Below are positions 1-6,441 of a stretch of DNA of 6,872 bases, in pieces (the first letter of the stretch is position 1; the number at the start of each line of letters is the position of its first letter). Origin of the DNA: Spongiicolonus versatilis (GTDB lineage Bacteria > Pseudomonadota > Gammaproteobacteria > Arenicellales > Spongiicolonaceae); NCBI GenBank assembly GCA_028286165.1, contig JAPYMU010000194.1:1-6872 (forward strand), given 5' to 3'. The notes under the pieces were generated by a model. It ran no database searches, was not told the DNA's origin, and saw only the letters and a program-made list of their open reading frames with translations. A program made the translations under genes and the position numbers.

Positions 1-771
1 ATCGCCGCCGCCGCCAACGCCGGCCAGGGCATCGCCGACTGCACGTGCGATGACCCGGAGGAAGCCGCCGGCGCCAACACCGTCGCCGAACTGGCCGCGC
101 TGGAACGCAAATACCAGCGCCGCACCGCCGGCGACTTAATGCGCGCCGGCGTCACCATCATGGACCCGGCGCGCATGGACGTGCGCGGCGAACTCAGCGC
201 CGGCGACGGCTGCACCATTGATGTGAACGTGGTCACCGAAGGCGCCGTGCAACTGGGCAGCCATGTGTACCTCGGCCCCGGCGTCGTGCTGCGCGAGTCC
301 ACGGTCGGCGACGGCAGCCGCATTCTGGCGCACAGCGTGGTGGACGGCGCCGCCATCGGCAGCGGCGTCACCATCGGCCCCTTTGCGCGCATCCGCCCCG
401 GCACCACCATTTCCGACTCTGCAACCATCGGCAATTTTGTGGAGGTCAAAAACAGCGCCGTCGGTCCCGGCGCCAAGGCATCGCATCTCAGCTACCTCGG
501 CGACAGCGAGGTGGGCGAGGGCGCCAACATCGGCGCCGGCGTGGTCACCTGCAACTACGACGGCGCCGGCAAGCACCGCACCGCCATCGGCGCCGGCGCT
601 TTCATTGGCAGCGGCGCCATGCTGGTCGCGCCTGTCACCGTCGGCGCCGGCGCCACCATCGGCGCCGGCGCCACCGTCACCAAAGACGCGCCGCCCGGCA
701 AGTTGACGCTGACCGAAAAGAAACAGCGCACCATGGACGGCTGGCGGCGGCCGGCCAGGGAGGGGCGCTGA
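1..771 (+). CDS. glmU: GlmU, bifunctional UDP-GlcNAc pyrophosphorylase / glucosamine-1-phosphate N-acetyltransferase (5' end outside window)
   Basis: The cytoplasmic enzyme acetylates glucosamine-1-phosphate with acetyl-CoA and then joins GlcNAc-1-phosphate to UTP, giving UDP-GlcNAc for peptidoglycan and LPS. The frame is open from base 1 to TGA at 769-771 and gives 256 residues. Against the 456-residue E. coli protein (from memory) about 200 N-terminal residues, including the nucleotide-binding loop, are missing. Residues 1-40 are the end of the pyrophosphorylase domain: the Asn in GANT (residue 26) matches E. coli Asn227, a metal ligand. LERKYQ leads into the linker helix and MDPARMDVRG opens the left-handed beta-helix of hexapeptide repeats. 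Acetyltransferase residues are present: FARIRP, NFVEVK, His162 in ASHLSYLGD (E. coli His363), CNYDG at 184-188, and the C-terminal GWRRP. It is intact as far as seen. glmS follows after one base, so the two are surely co-transcribed. Confidence 0.97.
   Translation: MAAAANAGQGIADCTCDDPEEAAGANTVAELAALERKYQRRTAGDLMRAGVTIMDPARMDVRGELSAGDGCTIDVNVVTEGAVQLGSHVYLGPGVVLRESTVGDGSRILAHSVVDGAAIGSGVTIGPFARIRPGTTISDSATIGNFVEVKNSAVGPGAKASHLSYLGDSEVGEGANIGAGVVTCNYDGAGKHRTAIGAGAFIGSGAMLVAPVTVGAGATIGAGATVTKDAPPGKLTLTEKKQRTMDGWRRPAREGR
640..675 (+). repeat. Two-unit 18-bp tandem repeat inside glmU
   Basis: Units 640-657 (GTCGGCGCCGGCGCCACC) and 658-675 (ATCGGCGCCGGCGCCACC) differ at one base of 18. Each encodes one hexapeptide turn of the GlmU beta-helix (VGAGAT, IGAGAT). 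The core GGCGCCGGCG also recurs nearby around 530-544 and 590-599. Aligned with E. coli GlmU from memory (VTVGKGATIAAGTTVT) there is no extra turn, so this is repeat structure within a normal-length protein, not an insertion. Confidence 0.75.
757..765 (+). promoter_or_regulatory. Ribosome binding site of glmS, inside the end of glmU
   Basis: AGGGAGGGG ends 7 bases before the glmS ATG at 773-775. It lies within the last codons of glmU, whose TGA (769-771) is one base from that ATG. Terminating ribosomes can restart directly, so glmS translation is probably coupled to glmU. This site also fixes the glmS start. Confidence 0.8.
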
Positions 772-772
772 G

Positions 773-2617
773 ATGTGCGGCATCATCGGCGCGGTGCTGC
801 GCGAAGGCGGGGCCGGCGCGCTGGTGGACACCCTCAGCGAGGGGCTGCGGCGGCTGGAATACCGCGGCTACGACTCGGCCGGCATGGCGCTGGTGGGCGG
901 CGACAAAACAATCCGCCGCGCACGCCGCCCCGGACGGGTGCGCGAGTTGGAACAGGACCTCGGCGCGCTGCGCGAAGGCGGCGCCCGCACCGGCATCGCC
1001 CACACCCGCTGGGCCACCCACGGCGCGCCCAGCGAGGCCAACGCCCACCCCCACATCTGCAACGGCGCGGTGGCCGTGGTGTGCAACGGCATCGTGGAAA
1101 ACCACGAAGAATTGCGCCGCGCGCAAACCGAGGCCGGCTTCCGCTTCACCTCGCAAACCGACACCGAGGCGGTGGCGCATGAAATTTGCGCACACGTGCA
1201 GGACGGCCGCGACCTGCTCGGCGCGGTGCAGGCGGCGGTGGCCAAACTTAAAGGCGCCTACGCCATCGGCGCGGTCGCGGCCGGCGAGCCCGGCCGCATG
1301 GTCGGCGCGCGGCGCGGCAGCCCGCTGATTGTCGGCATCGCCGATGGCGGCGCGCTGATTGTGTCCGACGTTCCGGCGCTGCTGCATGTCACCCGCGACT
1401 ACCTGGTTTTGGAGGAAGGCGACGTGGTGGACATTGTGGACGGCGCGTTCACCGTTTACGACGCCGCCGGCAACGAGGTGCAGCGCGAGATCAGGAAAAG
1501 CGGCGGCGACTCCGGCGCGGTGGAACTCGGCAACTACCGCCACTACATGGAAAAGGAAATCTTCGAACAGGGCCGCGCCGTGGCCGACACTCTGGAAGGC
1601 CGCATCAGCGGCGGCCACATTCTGGAGGAGGTGTTCGGCGCCGGCAGCGGTGAACTTTTCGACCGGGTTAAATTCGTCAAGTGCATCGCCTGCGGCACGA
1701 GTTTTTACGCGGCCATGGTGGCGCGCCACTGGTTTGAGTCCTGCGGCGTGCCGTGCGACGTGGAGATCGCCAGCGAGTTCCGCTACCGCCGCCACACCGT
1801 GCCGGACAGCGCGCTGGTGGTCGCGGTGTCACAGTCCGGCGAGACCATCGACACTCTGGAAGCATTGCGCCACGCGCGCCGCATCGGCTACCGCGACACG
1901 CTCTGCATCTGCAATGTGGCCGAGAGTTCACTGGTGCGCGAGTCGGATTTTGTGCTCCTCACCCACGCCGGCCCGGAGATCGGCGTCGCCTCCACCAAGG
2001 CTTTCACCACGCAGTTAACCGCGCTGCTGCTGCTGGTCATTGCCCTCGGCCGCCGCGCCGCATTGGCCGCCGCCGCCGAGTCCGAACTGGTGGCCGAGTT
2101 GCGCGCGCTGCCGGCGGTGGTGGCGCGGGCGCTGGAGTTGAACTCCGCGGTCGCCGCGGTGGCCCGGCTTTTCGCCGGCAAGCGCCACGCGCTCTACCTG
2201 GGCCGCGGCGCCCACTACCCGGTGGCGCTGGAGGGCGCGCTTAAGTTAAAGGAAATTTCCTACATCCACGCCGAGGCCTACCCGGCCGGCGAGTTAAAGC
2301 ACGGTCCGCTGGCGCTGGTGGACAACGACATGCCGGTGGTGGCGGTGGCGCCGAACAACGAACTGCTGGTTAAAATTAAATCCAACATTCAGGAGGTGCG
2401 CGCGCGCGGCGGCCAACTGCTGGTGCTCACCGCCGAAGGCGCCGGCATCAAGGATGAAGACGGCGTCACGGTGGTGGAAGTGCCGTCGGTGGGCGACGCG
2501 GTCTCGCCCATCGTGTTCACCATCCCCCTGCAACTCCTCGCCTACCATGTGGCGACCATCAAAGGCACCGACATTGACAAGCCGAGGAATCTGGCCAAGG
2601 CGGTGACGGTGGAGTGA
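773..2617 (+). CDS. glmS: GlmS, glutamine:fructose-6-phosphate aminotransferase (isomerizing)
   Basis: This cytoplasmic enzyme makes glucosamine-6-phosphate from fructose-6-phosphate and glutamine, the first committed step to UDP-GlcNAc. The protein is complete at 614 residues (E. coli 609). MCGIIG at the start puts the nucleophile Cys2 at the mature N-terminus. The N-terminal glutamine amidohydrolase domain (about 2-235) has LEYRGYDSAG at 28-37, HTRWATHG at 77-84, CNGIVEN at 104-110 and Asp130. The first SIS domain (about 295-425) has CGTSFYAA, SQSGETIDT at 353-361 and STKAFTTQ. The second (about 465-605) has LGRGAHYPVALEGALKLKE. Isomerase residues equivalent to E. coli Glu488, His504 and Lys603 are Glu494, His510 (in ELKHGPLA) and Lys609 in the tail LAKAVTVE. 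The start is set by the Cys2 requirement and by the ribosome site at 757-765. Nothing appears truncated or altered. Fructose-6-phosphate could come from the Mak-like kinase encoded at the right end of the window, on the other strand. Confidence 0.99.
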   Translation: MCGIIGAVLREGGAGALVDTLSEGLRRLEYRGYDSAGMALVGGDKTIRRARRPGRVRELEQDLGALREGGARTGIAHTRWATHGAPSEANAHPHICNGAVAVVCNGIVENHEELRRAQTEAGFRFTSQTDTEAVAHEICAHVQDGRDLLGAVQAAVAKLKGAYAIGAVAAGEPGRMVGARRGSPLIVGIADGGALIVSDVPALLHVTRDYLVLEEGDVVDIVDGAFTVYDAAGNEVQREIRKSGGDSGAVELGNYRHYMEKEIFEQGRAVADTLEGRISGGHILEEVFGAGSGELFDRVKFVKCIACGTSFYAAMVARHWFESCGVPCDVEIASEFRYRRHTVPDSALVVAVSQSGETIDTLEALRHARRIGYRDTLCICNVAESSLVRESDFVLLTHAGPEIGVASTKAFTTQLTALLLLVIALGRRAALAAAAESELVAELRALPAVVARALELNSAVAAVARLFAGKRHALYLGRGAHYPVALEGALKLKEISYIHAEAYPAGELKHGPLALVDNDMPVVAVAPNNELLVKIKSNIQEVRARGGQLLVLTAEGAGIKDEDGVTVVEVPSVGDAVSPIVFTIPLQLLAYHVATIKGTDIDKPRNLAKAVTVE

Positions 2618-2621
2618 GTCC

Positions 2622-2637
2622 GCCGGGCGCTACCGGC
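2622..2637. other. Small inverted repeat between the two convergent genes
   Basis: GCCGG (2622-2626) and CCGGC (2633-2637) form a perfect 5-bp stem with a 6-base loop. It spans most of the 12-base gap between the glmS TGA and the TAG of the minus-strand oxidoreductase gene, and covers that TAG. There is no T-run after it on either strand, so a normal intrinsic terminator is not supported. A 5-bp GC palindrome can also arise by chance in such GC-rich DNA. No other terminator is visible at this junction. Confidence 0.25.
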
Positions 2638-4768
2638 CGCGCATGAAACGGTGGTAGCGGCCCACCCACTCCAGAACCCGGTGCGGCGTGTGGGCGCGTT
2701 TCCAGACGCCGGCGGTGAACATGGCGCTTTCCGCCAGCGTGGGGTAGGGGTGGATGGTGTCCAGAATTTTGCCGAGTCCGTAGCCGTGCTTCATGGCGCT
2801 GACAAAAGCCATGATTAAATCGCCGGCGTGCTCGCCGACAATGGTGGCGCCGAGGATGCGGTCCTTGCCGGGGACGGTGAGGACTTTGACAAAACCGTGG
2901 GCGCGCTCATCGGTGATGGCGCGGTCCAACTCGGCGAGTTCGTAGCGCGCCACTTCATGGGCGACGCCCTGCCGCTGCGCCTCCTGCTCGTTCAGGCCGA
3001 CGCGCGCCACTTCCGGGTCGGTGAAGGTCGCCCAGGGCATGGTGACGCCGGCGGCGCGGAACTTCCACCAGCCGCCGAACAGCGCATTGACCGCGGCGAA
3101 GCGCGCCTGGTAGGCGGCGCTGTGGGTGAACTGCCAGGGCCAGGCCACGTCGCCGCAGGCGTAGATGTTGGGGTAGCGGGTTTGCATGCAGTCGTCCACT
3201 TCCACCGTGCCGGTGCGGGTCAGCGGCATGTGCAACTCTTCCAAACCGAATCCTTTGGTGTTGGCGCGGCGGCCGAGGGCGAGCAGCACCTGGTCGTATT
3301 CCACGGCCACGGTTTTGCCTTCATGCTCGCACAGCAATTCCTTGCGGCCGTCTTTGGCGCGGAACTCCACCGCCTTGTGGCCGGCCAAAACGCGCACGCC
3401 CTCACCCGTCATTTTCTGCTGCACCACCATGGACGCATCCTCGTCCTCAATCGCCATCAGGCGCGGCATCATTTCCACCTGCGTGACCTCGCTGCCGAAG
3501 CGCGCAAAAGCCTGCGCCATCTCGCAGCCCGCCGGGCCGCCGCCCAGCACCAGCAGTTTGCGCGGCAACTCGTTGATTTCCCACAGCGTGTCAAAAGTGT
3601 GGCAGCCGCTCTGCTCCACGCCGGGAATGGGCGGCACCAGCGGGCTGGCCCCGGTGGCGATGATGATGGCGCGGGTGGAAATGGTCCGCCCGTTCACCTC
3701 CACTTCCCACGGCGACTTGATGGCGGCCTCGCCGGCGATGCAGTGCACGCCGAGGCCGGTGTACCGCTCCACCGAATCGTGGGGCTCAATCTGCGCAATC
3801 ACCCGCCGCACCCGCGCCATGATGTCGGCGAAGTCAAAGTCGACAGCCGCGCTCTTCAAGCCCAGCCCCTGCACCTTGCGCGCTTCGGCGAGAAACTTGG
3901 CCGAGCGCAGCAGCGCCTTGGACGGCACGCAGCCGCTGTTCAAACAGTCGCCGCCCATGGGCCCGCGCTCAATTAACGTGACGCGCGCCTTTATGGCGGC
4001 GGCGATGTAGGAGGCCACCAGCCCGGCCGAGCCGGCGCCGATGACCACCAGGTTGGCGTCAAAGCGGCGCGGCTTGCGGTGGCCGCGGTACACCCGCCGC
4101 GCGCGCACCGCCCCGAGAATCTTTTTTGCCGCCAGCGGAAAAATGCCGAGCAGCGCAAACGACAGCAGCACCGGCCACGACACAATGCCGCCGAGGGAAT
4201 CAATTTGCGCCAGTTGCGCCCCGGCGTTCACAAAAACCACGGTGCCGGGAAGCATGCCCAGCATGCTCACGGTGAAAAACACCGGGGCGCGGATTTTGGT
4301 CAGCGCCATCACCAGGTTGATGACAAAAAACGGAAACACCGGCACCAGCCGCAGGGTGAACAAATAAAACGCGCCGTCCTTTTCCACGCCCCGGTTGATG
4401 GCCGCAAGTTTTGCGCCGAACTTGCGCTCCACGCTTTCGCGCAGCACAAAGCGCGCCGCCAAAAACGCGCCCAGGGCGCCGACCGATGCGGCCACCGCCA
4501 CCAGCGCCGAGCCGATAACCAGCCCGAACAGCGCGCCGGCGCCGAGGCTCAGCACCAGCGCGCCGGGCAGCGACAGCGAGGTGACGGCGACATACACCAG
4601 AAAATACAAGCCCATGGCGGCCGCCAGGTGCCGCTCTTTCCACGCGCGAAAATCGGCGAGGTTGGACTGGAAATATTCCAGATCCAAATAGCGGTTCAAA
4701 TCAAAAATAAAAAACGACGCCACCAGTAGCAGAACGGCGGCGAGGACCAAAAGGCGGGCAAGTTTCAT
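2630..4768 (-). CDS. TVP38/TMEM64 (VTT) membrane domain fused to a FAD-dependent pyridine nucleotide-disulfide oxidoreductase
   Basis: The protein has 712 residues from ATG at 4766-4768. Residues 1-215 are a membrane domain: a first helix at about 2-22, then several hydrophobic segments between about 50 and 215, with the VTT/DedA-type motif F137..R140..P143..P146....N151. Residues 238-712 are a class I flavin disulfide reductase. The FAD loop is GAGSAG (244-249), the redox pair CLNSGC (Cys275, Cys280) is followed by VPSK, the dinucleotide loop is GGGPAG (409-414) with Glu432 ending the next strand (suggesting NADH over NADPH), and the second FAD motif is YACGD (Asp540). The C-terminal motif HPYPTLAE (673-680) has Tyr675 where lipoamide and glutathione reductases have the catalytic His; MerA also has Tyr there. 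The N-terminal HMA domain and C-terminal Cys pair of MerA are absent, so mercuric reductase is a poor name. This fusion is a known architecture in proteobacteria; substrate and electron partner are unknown. It is the last gene of the minus-strand block, 30 bases after aroB. A TTG at 4796-4798 is an alternative start (722 residues). Confidence 0.93.
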   Translation of the reverse strand: MKLARLLVLAAVLLLVASFFIFDLNRYLDLEYFQSNLADFRAWKERHLAAAMGLYFLVYVAVTSLSLPGALVLSLGAGALFGLVIGSALVAVAASVGALGAFLAARFVLRESVERKFGAKLAAINRGVEKDGAFYLFTLRLVPVFPFFVINLVMALTKIRAPVFFTVSMLGMLPGTVVFVNAGAQLAQIDSLGGIVSWPVLLSFALLGIFPLAAKKILGAVRARRVYRGHRKPRRFDANLVVIGAGSAGLVASYIAAAIKARVTLIERGPMGGDCLNSGCVPSKALLRSAKFLAEARKVQGLGLKSAAVDFDFADIMARVRRVIAQIEPHDSVERYTGLGVHCIAGEAAIKSPWEVEVNGRTISTRAIIIATGASPLVPPIPGVEQSGCHTFDTLWEINELPRKLLVLGGGPAGCEMAQAFARFGSEVTQVEMMPRLMAIEDEDASMVVQQKMTGEGVRVLAGHKAVEFRAKDGRKELLCEHEGKTVAVEYDQVLLALGRRANTKGFGLEELHMPLTRTGTVEVDDCMQTRYPNIYACGDVAWPWQFTHSAAYQARFAAVNALFGGWWKFRAAGVTMPWATFTDPEVARVGLNEQEAQRQGVAHEVARYELAELDRAITDERAHGFVKVLTVPGKDRILGATIVGEHAGDLIMAFVSAMKHGYGLGKILDTIHPYPTLAESAMFTAGVWKRAHTPHRVLEWVGRYHRFMRGR

Positions 4769-4798
4769 GGGTAAATCCCGGTTGCGGCGTTGCGCCAA

Positions 4799-5914
4799 TT
4801 ATACTCCGCCGCGCCGGCCGCCGCTGGTAAAAGCGCGCAAGGTTGCGTGCAAACCGCCGGCGTCGTAGTCGGCCGCCACTTGCGCGCGGCCGATTTCTTT
4901 CAGCAGCACCAGGCGCATTTTCCCGCCGCGCGATTTTTTGTCCATCTGCATGAACTGCAGAAATTTTTCCACCGTCATCGCCGCCGGCGGTGAGGCCGGC
5001 AGGCCGGCTTCACCCATGATTTTCTCAATGCGCGCCACATCGCCGCCGCCCAGCCAGCCCATGCGCCGCGACAAATCGGCCGCCATCAACGTGCCCACCG
5101 CCACCGCCTCGCCGTGCAGCAGCGCGCGGTAGTCCAGCGCGGCCTCCATGGCGTGGGCGAAAGTGTGGCCCAGGTTAAGCAGCGCGCGGCCGCCGTCGGC
5201 GGTGTTTTCTTTTTCGTCGGCCGCCACCACCGCCGCCTTGTGCCGGCAGGATTGTTCAATGGCGCGGGCCAGCGCATCGGACTCGCGGCGCAGAAGTTTT
5301 TCCATGTTTTCCTCCAGCCAGGCAAAAAACCCGGCGTCGCGGATTAAACCGTACTTAATCACTTCGGCCAGCCCGGCGCGCAACTCGCGCTGGTCCAGGC
5401 TGTGCAAAGTGTCGGTGTCGGCAATCACGCACCTCGGCTGGTAAAAGGCGCCGATTAAATTTTTGCCGGCCGCATGGTTCACGCCGGTTTTGCCGCCCAC
5501 CGCCGCGTCCACCTGGGCCAGCAGCGTGGTGGGAATCTGCACCAGCCCGGTGCCGCGCTGGTAGCAGGCCGCGGCAAAGCCGGCCACATCGCCCACCACC
5601 CCGCCGCCGAGGGCAATCACCGTGGTATCGCGCCCGCACCGGTTTTCCGCCAGCGCATCAATGATGCGCGCCATGTTGTCCAGGGTTTTGTGCTCCTCGC
5701 CGTCGGGCAGGTTCACTGTGTACACCCGGCAGCCGCCAAGCAGCCCGCGCACTTTGTCGGCAAACAGCGGCGCCACCGTCTCATTGGAAACCAACATCGC
5801 CGTCCCGCCGTCCACAAACGGCTGCAGCACTTGCGCATCGCGCAGCAGCCCGGCGCCGATAAAAACCGGGTAGGCGCGGGTTTGCGCGCCGGGTTTTATA
5901 GTGATGGTTTGCAT
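4799..5914 (-). CDS. aroB: AroB, 3-dehydroquinate synthase
   Basis: This cytoplasmic NAD- and metal-dependent enzyme cyclises DAHP to 3-dehydroquinate, the second step of the shikimate pathway to aromatic amino acids. The protein is complete at 371 residues (E. coli 362). Visible motifs: LVSNETVAPL at 41-50, LPDGEEHKT at 69-77, the NAD loop GGGVVGDVAGF at 103-113, QIPTTLLAQVDAAVGGKTGVN at 126-146, GKNLIGAFYQP at 150-160, LAEVIKYG with metal ligand Glu184, LNLGHTFAHA with His250, LHGEAVAVG with His267, and DKK at 325-327. All expected metal ligands and substrate lysines are present. The ATG (5912-5914) lies inside the end of aroK, a 19-nt overlap in another frame, with only a weak ribosome site (GGCGA), so expression probably depends on translational coupling. 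The N-terminus lines up with E. coli AroB from memory, which supports this start. The stop TAA is at 4799-4801. Confidence 0.98.
   Translation of the reverse strand: MQTITIKPGAQTRAYPVFIGAGLLRDAQVLQPFVDGGTAMLVSNETVAPLFADKVRGLLGGCRVYTVNLPDGEEHKTLDNMARIIDALAENRCGRDTTVIALGGGVVGDVAGFAAACYQRGTGLVQIPTTLLAQVDAAVGGKTGVNHAAGKNLIGAFYQPRCVIADTDTLHSLDQRELRAGLAEVIKYGLIRDAGFFAWLEENMEKLLRRESDALARAIEQSCRHKAAVVAADEKENTADGGRALLNLGHTFAHAMEAALDYRALLHGEAVAVGTLMAADLSRRMGWLGGGDVARIEKIMGEAGLPASPPAAMTVEKFLQFMQMDKKSRGGKMRLVLLKEIGRAQVAADYDAGGLHATLRAFTSGGRRGGV
4804..4807 (-). promoter_or_regulatory. Possible ribosome site for an alternative TTG start of the VTT-oxidoreductase gene
   Basis: On the minus strand GGAG (4807 to 4804) sits 5 bases before a TTG (4798-4796) that abuts the aroB stop TAA. 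This is a better Shine-Dalgarno match than the GGGA (4779-4776) found 7 bases before the ATG at 4768. Translation from TTG would add ten residues, MAQRRNRDLP, ahead of the first membrane helix. I keep the ATG because ATG is the commoner start and a hydrophobic helix right at the N-terminus is usual for this family. Confidence 0.35.
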
Positions 5915-6441
5915 AGTTTTTTCGCCATCATCGCAATCTCTTTCGCCGCCACCTGCGCGCTGCTCTCGCCCGGCGTCACCACCAGGTCGGCCAGTGCACG
6001 GTACAGCGGCGCGCGCTCTTGCAGCAGTTGCTCTATTTTTTCCCCGCGCTCCTGCGCATCGGCGCCGTCCAGCAGCGGCCGCCCGGTATTGCGCGCCGCG
6101 CGCTGTTTCAGAATCTCCGGCGGCGTTTCCAGATACACCACAAAACCGCTGCCGCGCATCACCGCCCGGTTCTCCGCCGCCAAAACCACCCCGCCCCCGG
6201 TCGCCACCACCAGGCCGCCGCCGCCGCTGAGGCCGCGCAGCACCTCCGACTCGCGCCGCCGAAATTGCGCCTCGCCCTCAATGTCAAAAATGGTCGCAAT
6301 CGCCGCCCCCGTCCGTTTTTCGATCTCGGCGTCAGCATCCACAAATTCCCGCCCCAACTCCCGCGCCAGGTGCCGGCCGATGGCGCTCTTGCCGGCGCCC
6401 GGCATGCCCACCAGATAAAGATTCCCGCCCTCAGTCATCAT
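5896..6441 (-). CDS. aroK: AroK, shikimate kinase
   Basis: This cytoplasmic P-loop kinase phosphorylates shikimate at the 3-hydroxyl with ATP, the fifth step of the shikimate pathway. The protein has 181 residues from the first of two tandem ATGs (6439-6441), a usual length. Walker A is GMPGAGKS at 12-19. FVDADAEIE (33-41) carries the magnesium and shikimate aspartates Asp35 and Asp37. EAQFRRRE (57-64) holds the shikimate-binding arginine Arg61. TGGGVV (81-86) is the glycine-rich shikimate loop, RPLL (Arg121) belongs to the lid, and LYRALAD (Arg148) is the conserved C-terminal arginine. The start overlaps the end of the upstream sugar kinase gene by 11 nt (8 if the second ATG is used), and the end overlaps aroB by 19 nt. 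aroK next to aroB is the common proteobacterial order. All expected motifs are intact. Confidence 0.97.
   Translation of the reverse strand: MMTEGGNLYLVGMPGAGKSAIGRHLARELGREFVDADAEIEKRTGAAIATIFDIEGEAQFRRRESEVLRGLSGGGGLVVATGGGVVLAAENRAVMRGSGFVVYLETPPEILKQRAARNTGRPLLDGADAQERGEKIEQLLQERAPLYRALADLVVTPGESSAQVAAKEIAMMAKKLCKPSL

Noticed and set aside
136..831. Minus-strand open frame opposite glmU
   Set aside because: Its Gly-Ala-Asp repeats are the mirror of the GGCGCC-rich hexapeptide codons of GlmU, not an independent protein.
677..1795. Minus-strand open frame (372 codons) opposite glmS
   Set aside because: Ala/His/Arg-rich composition without motifs, lying across the conserved GlmS domains. 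It is a shadow frame.
2828..3976. Long plus-strand open frame (382 codons) opposite the oxidoreductase gene
   Set aside because: Its product is low-complexity, rich in Ala, Gly, His and Arg, with no recognisable motif. The minus strand here encodes the well-conserved flavin reductase. Such antisense frames are expected in GC-rich DNA.
2630..4768. Annotation as mercuric reductase (merA)
   Set aside because: No HMA domain and no C-terminal Cys pair, and no mer genes nearby. Only the redox motif and the C-terminal Tyr are shared.
5474..6418. Plus-strand open frame (314 codons) across aroB and aroK
   Set aside because: It runs antisense through two complete conserved genes and has a biased composition with no family motif.
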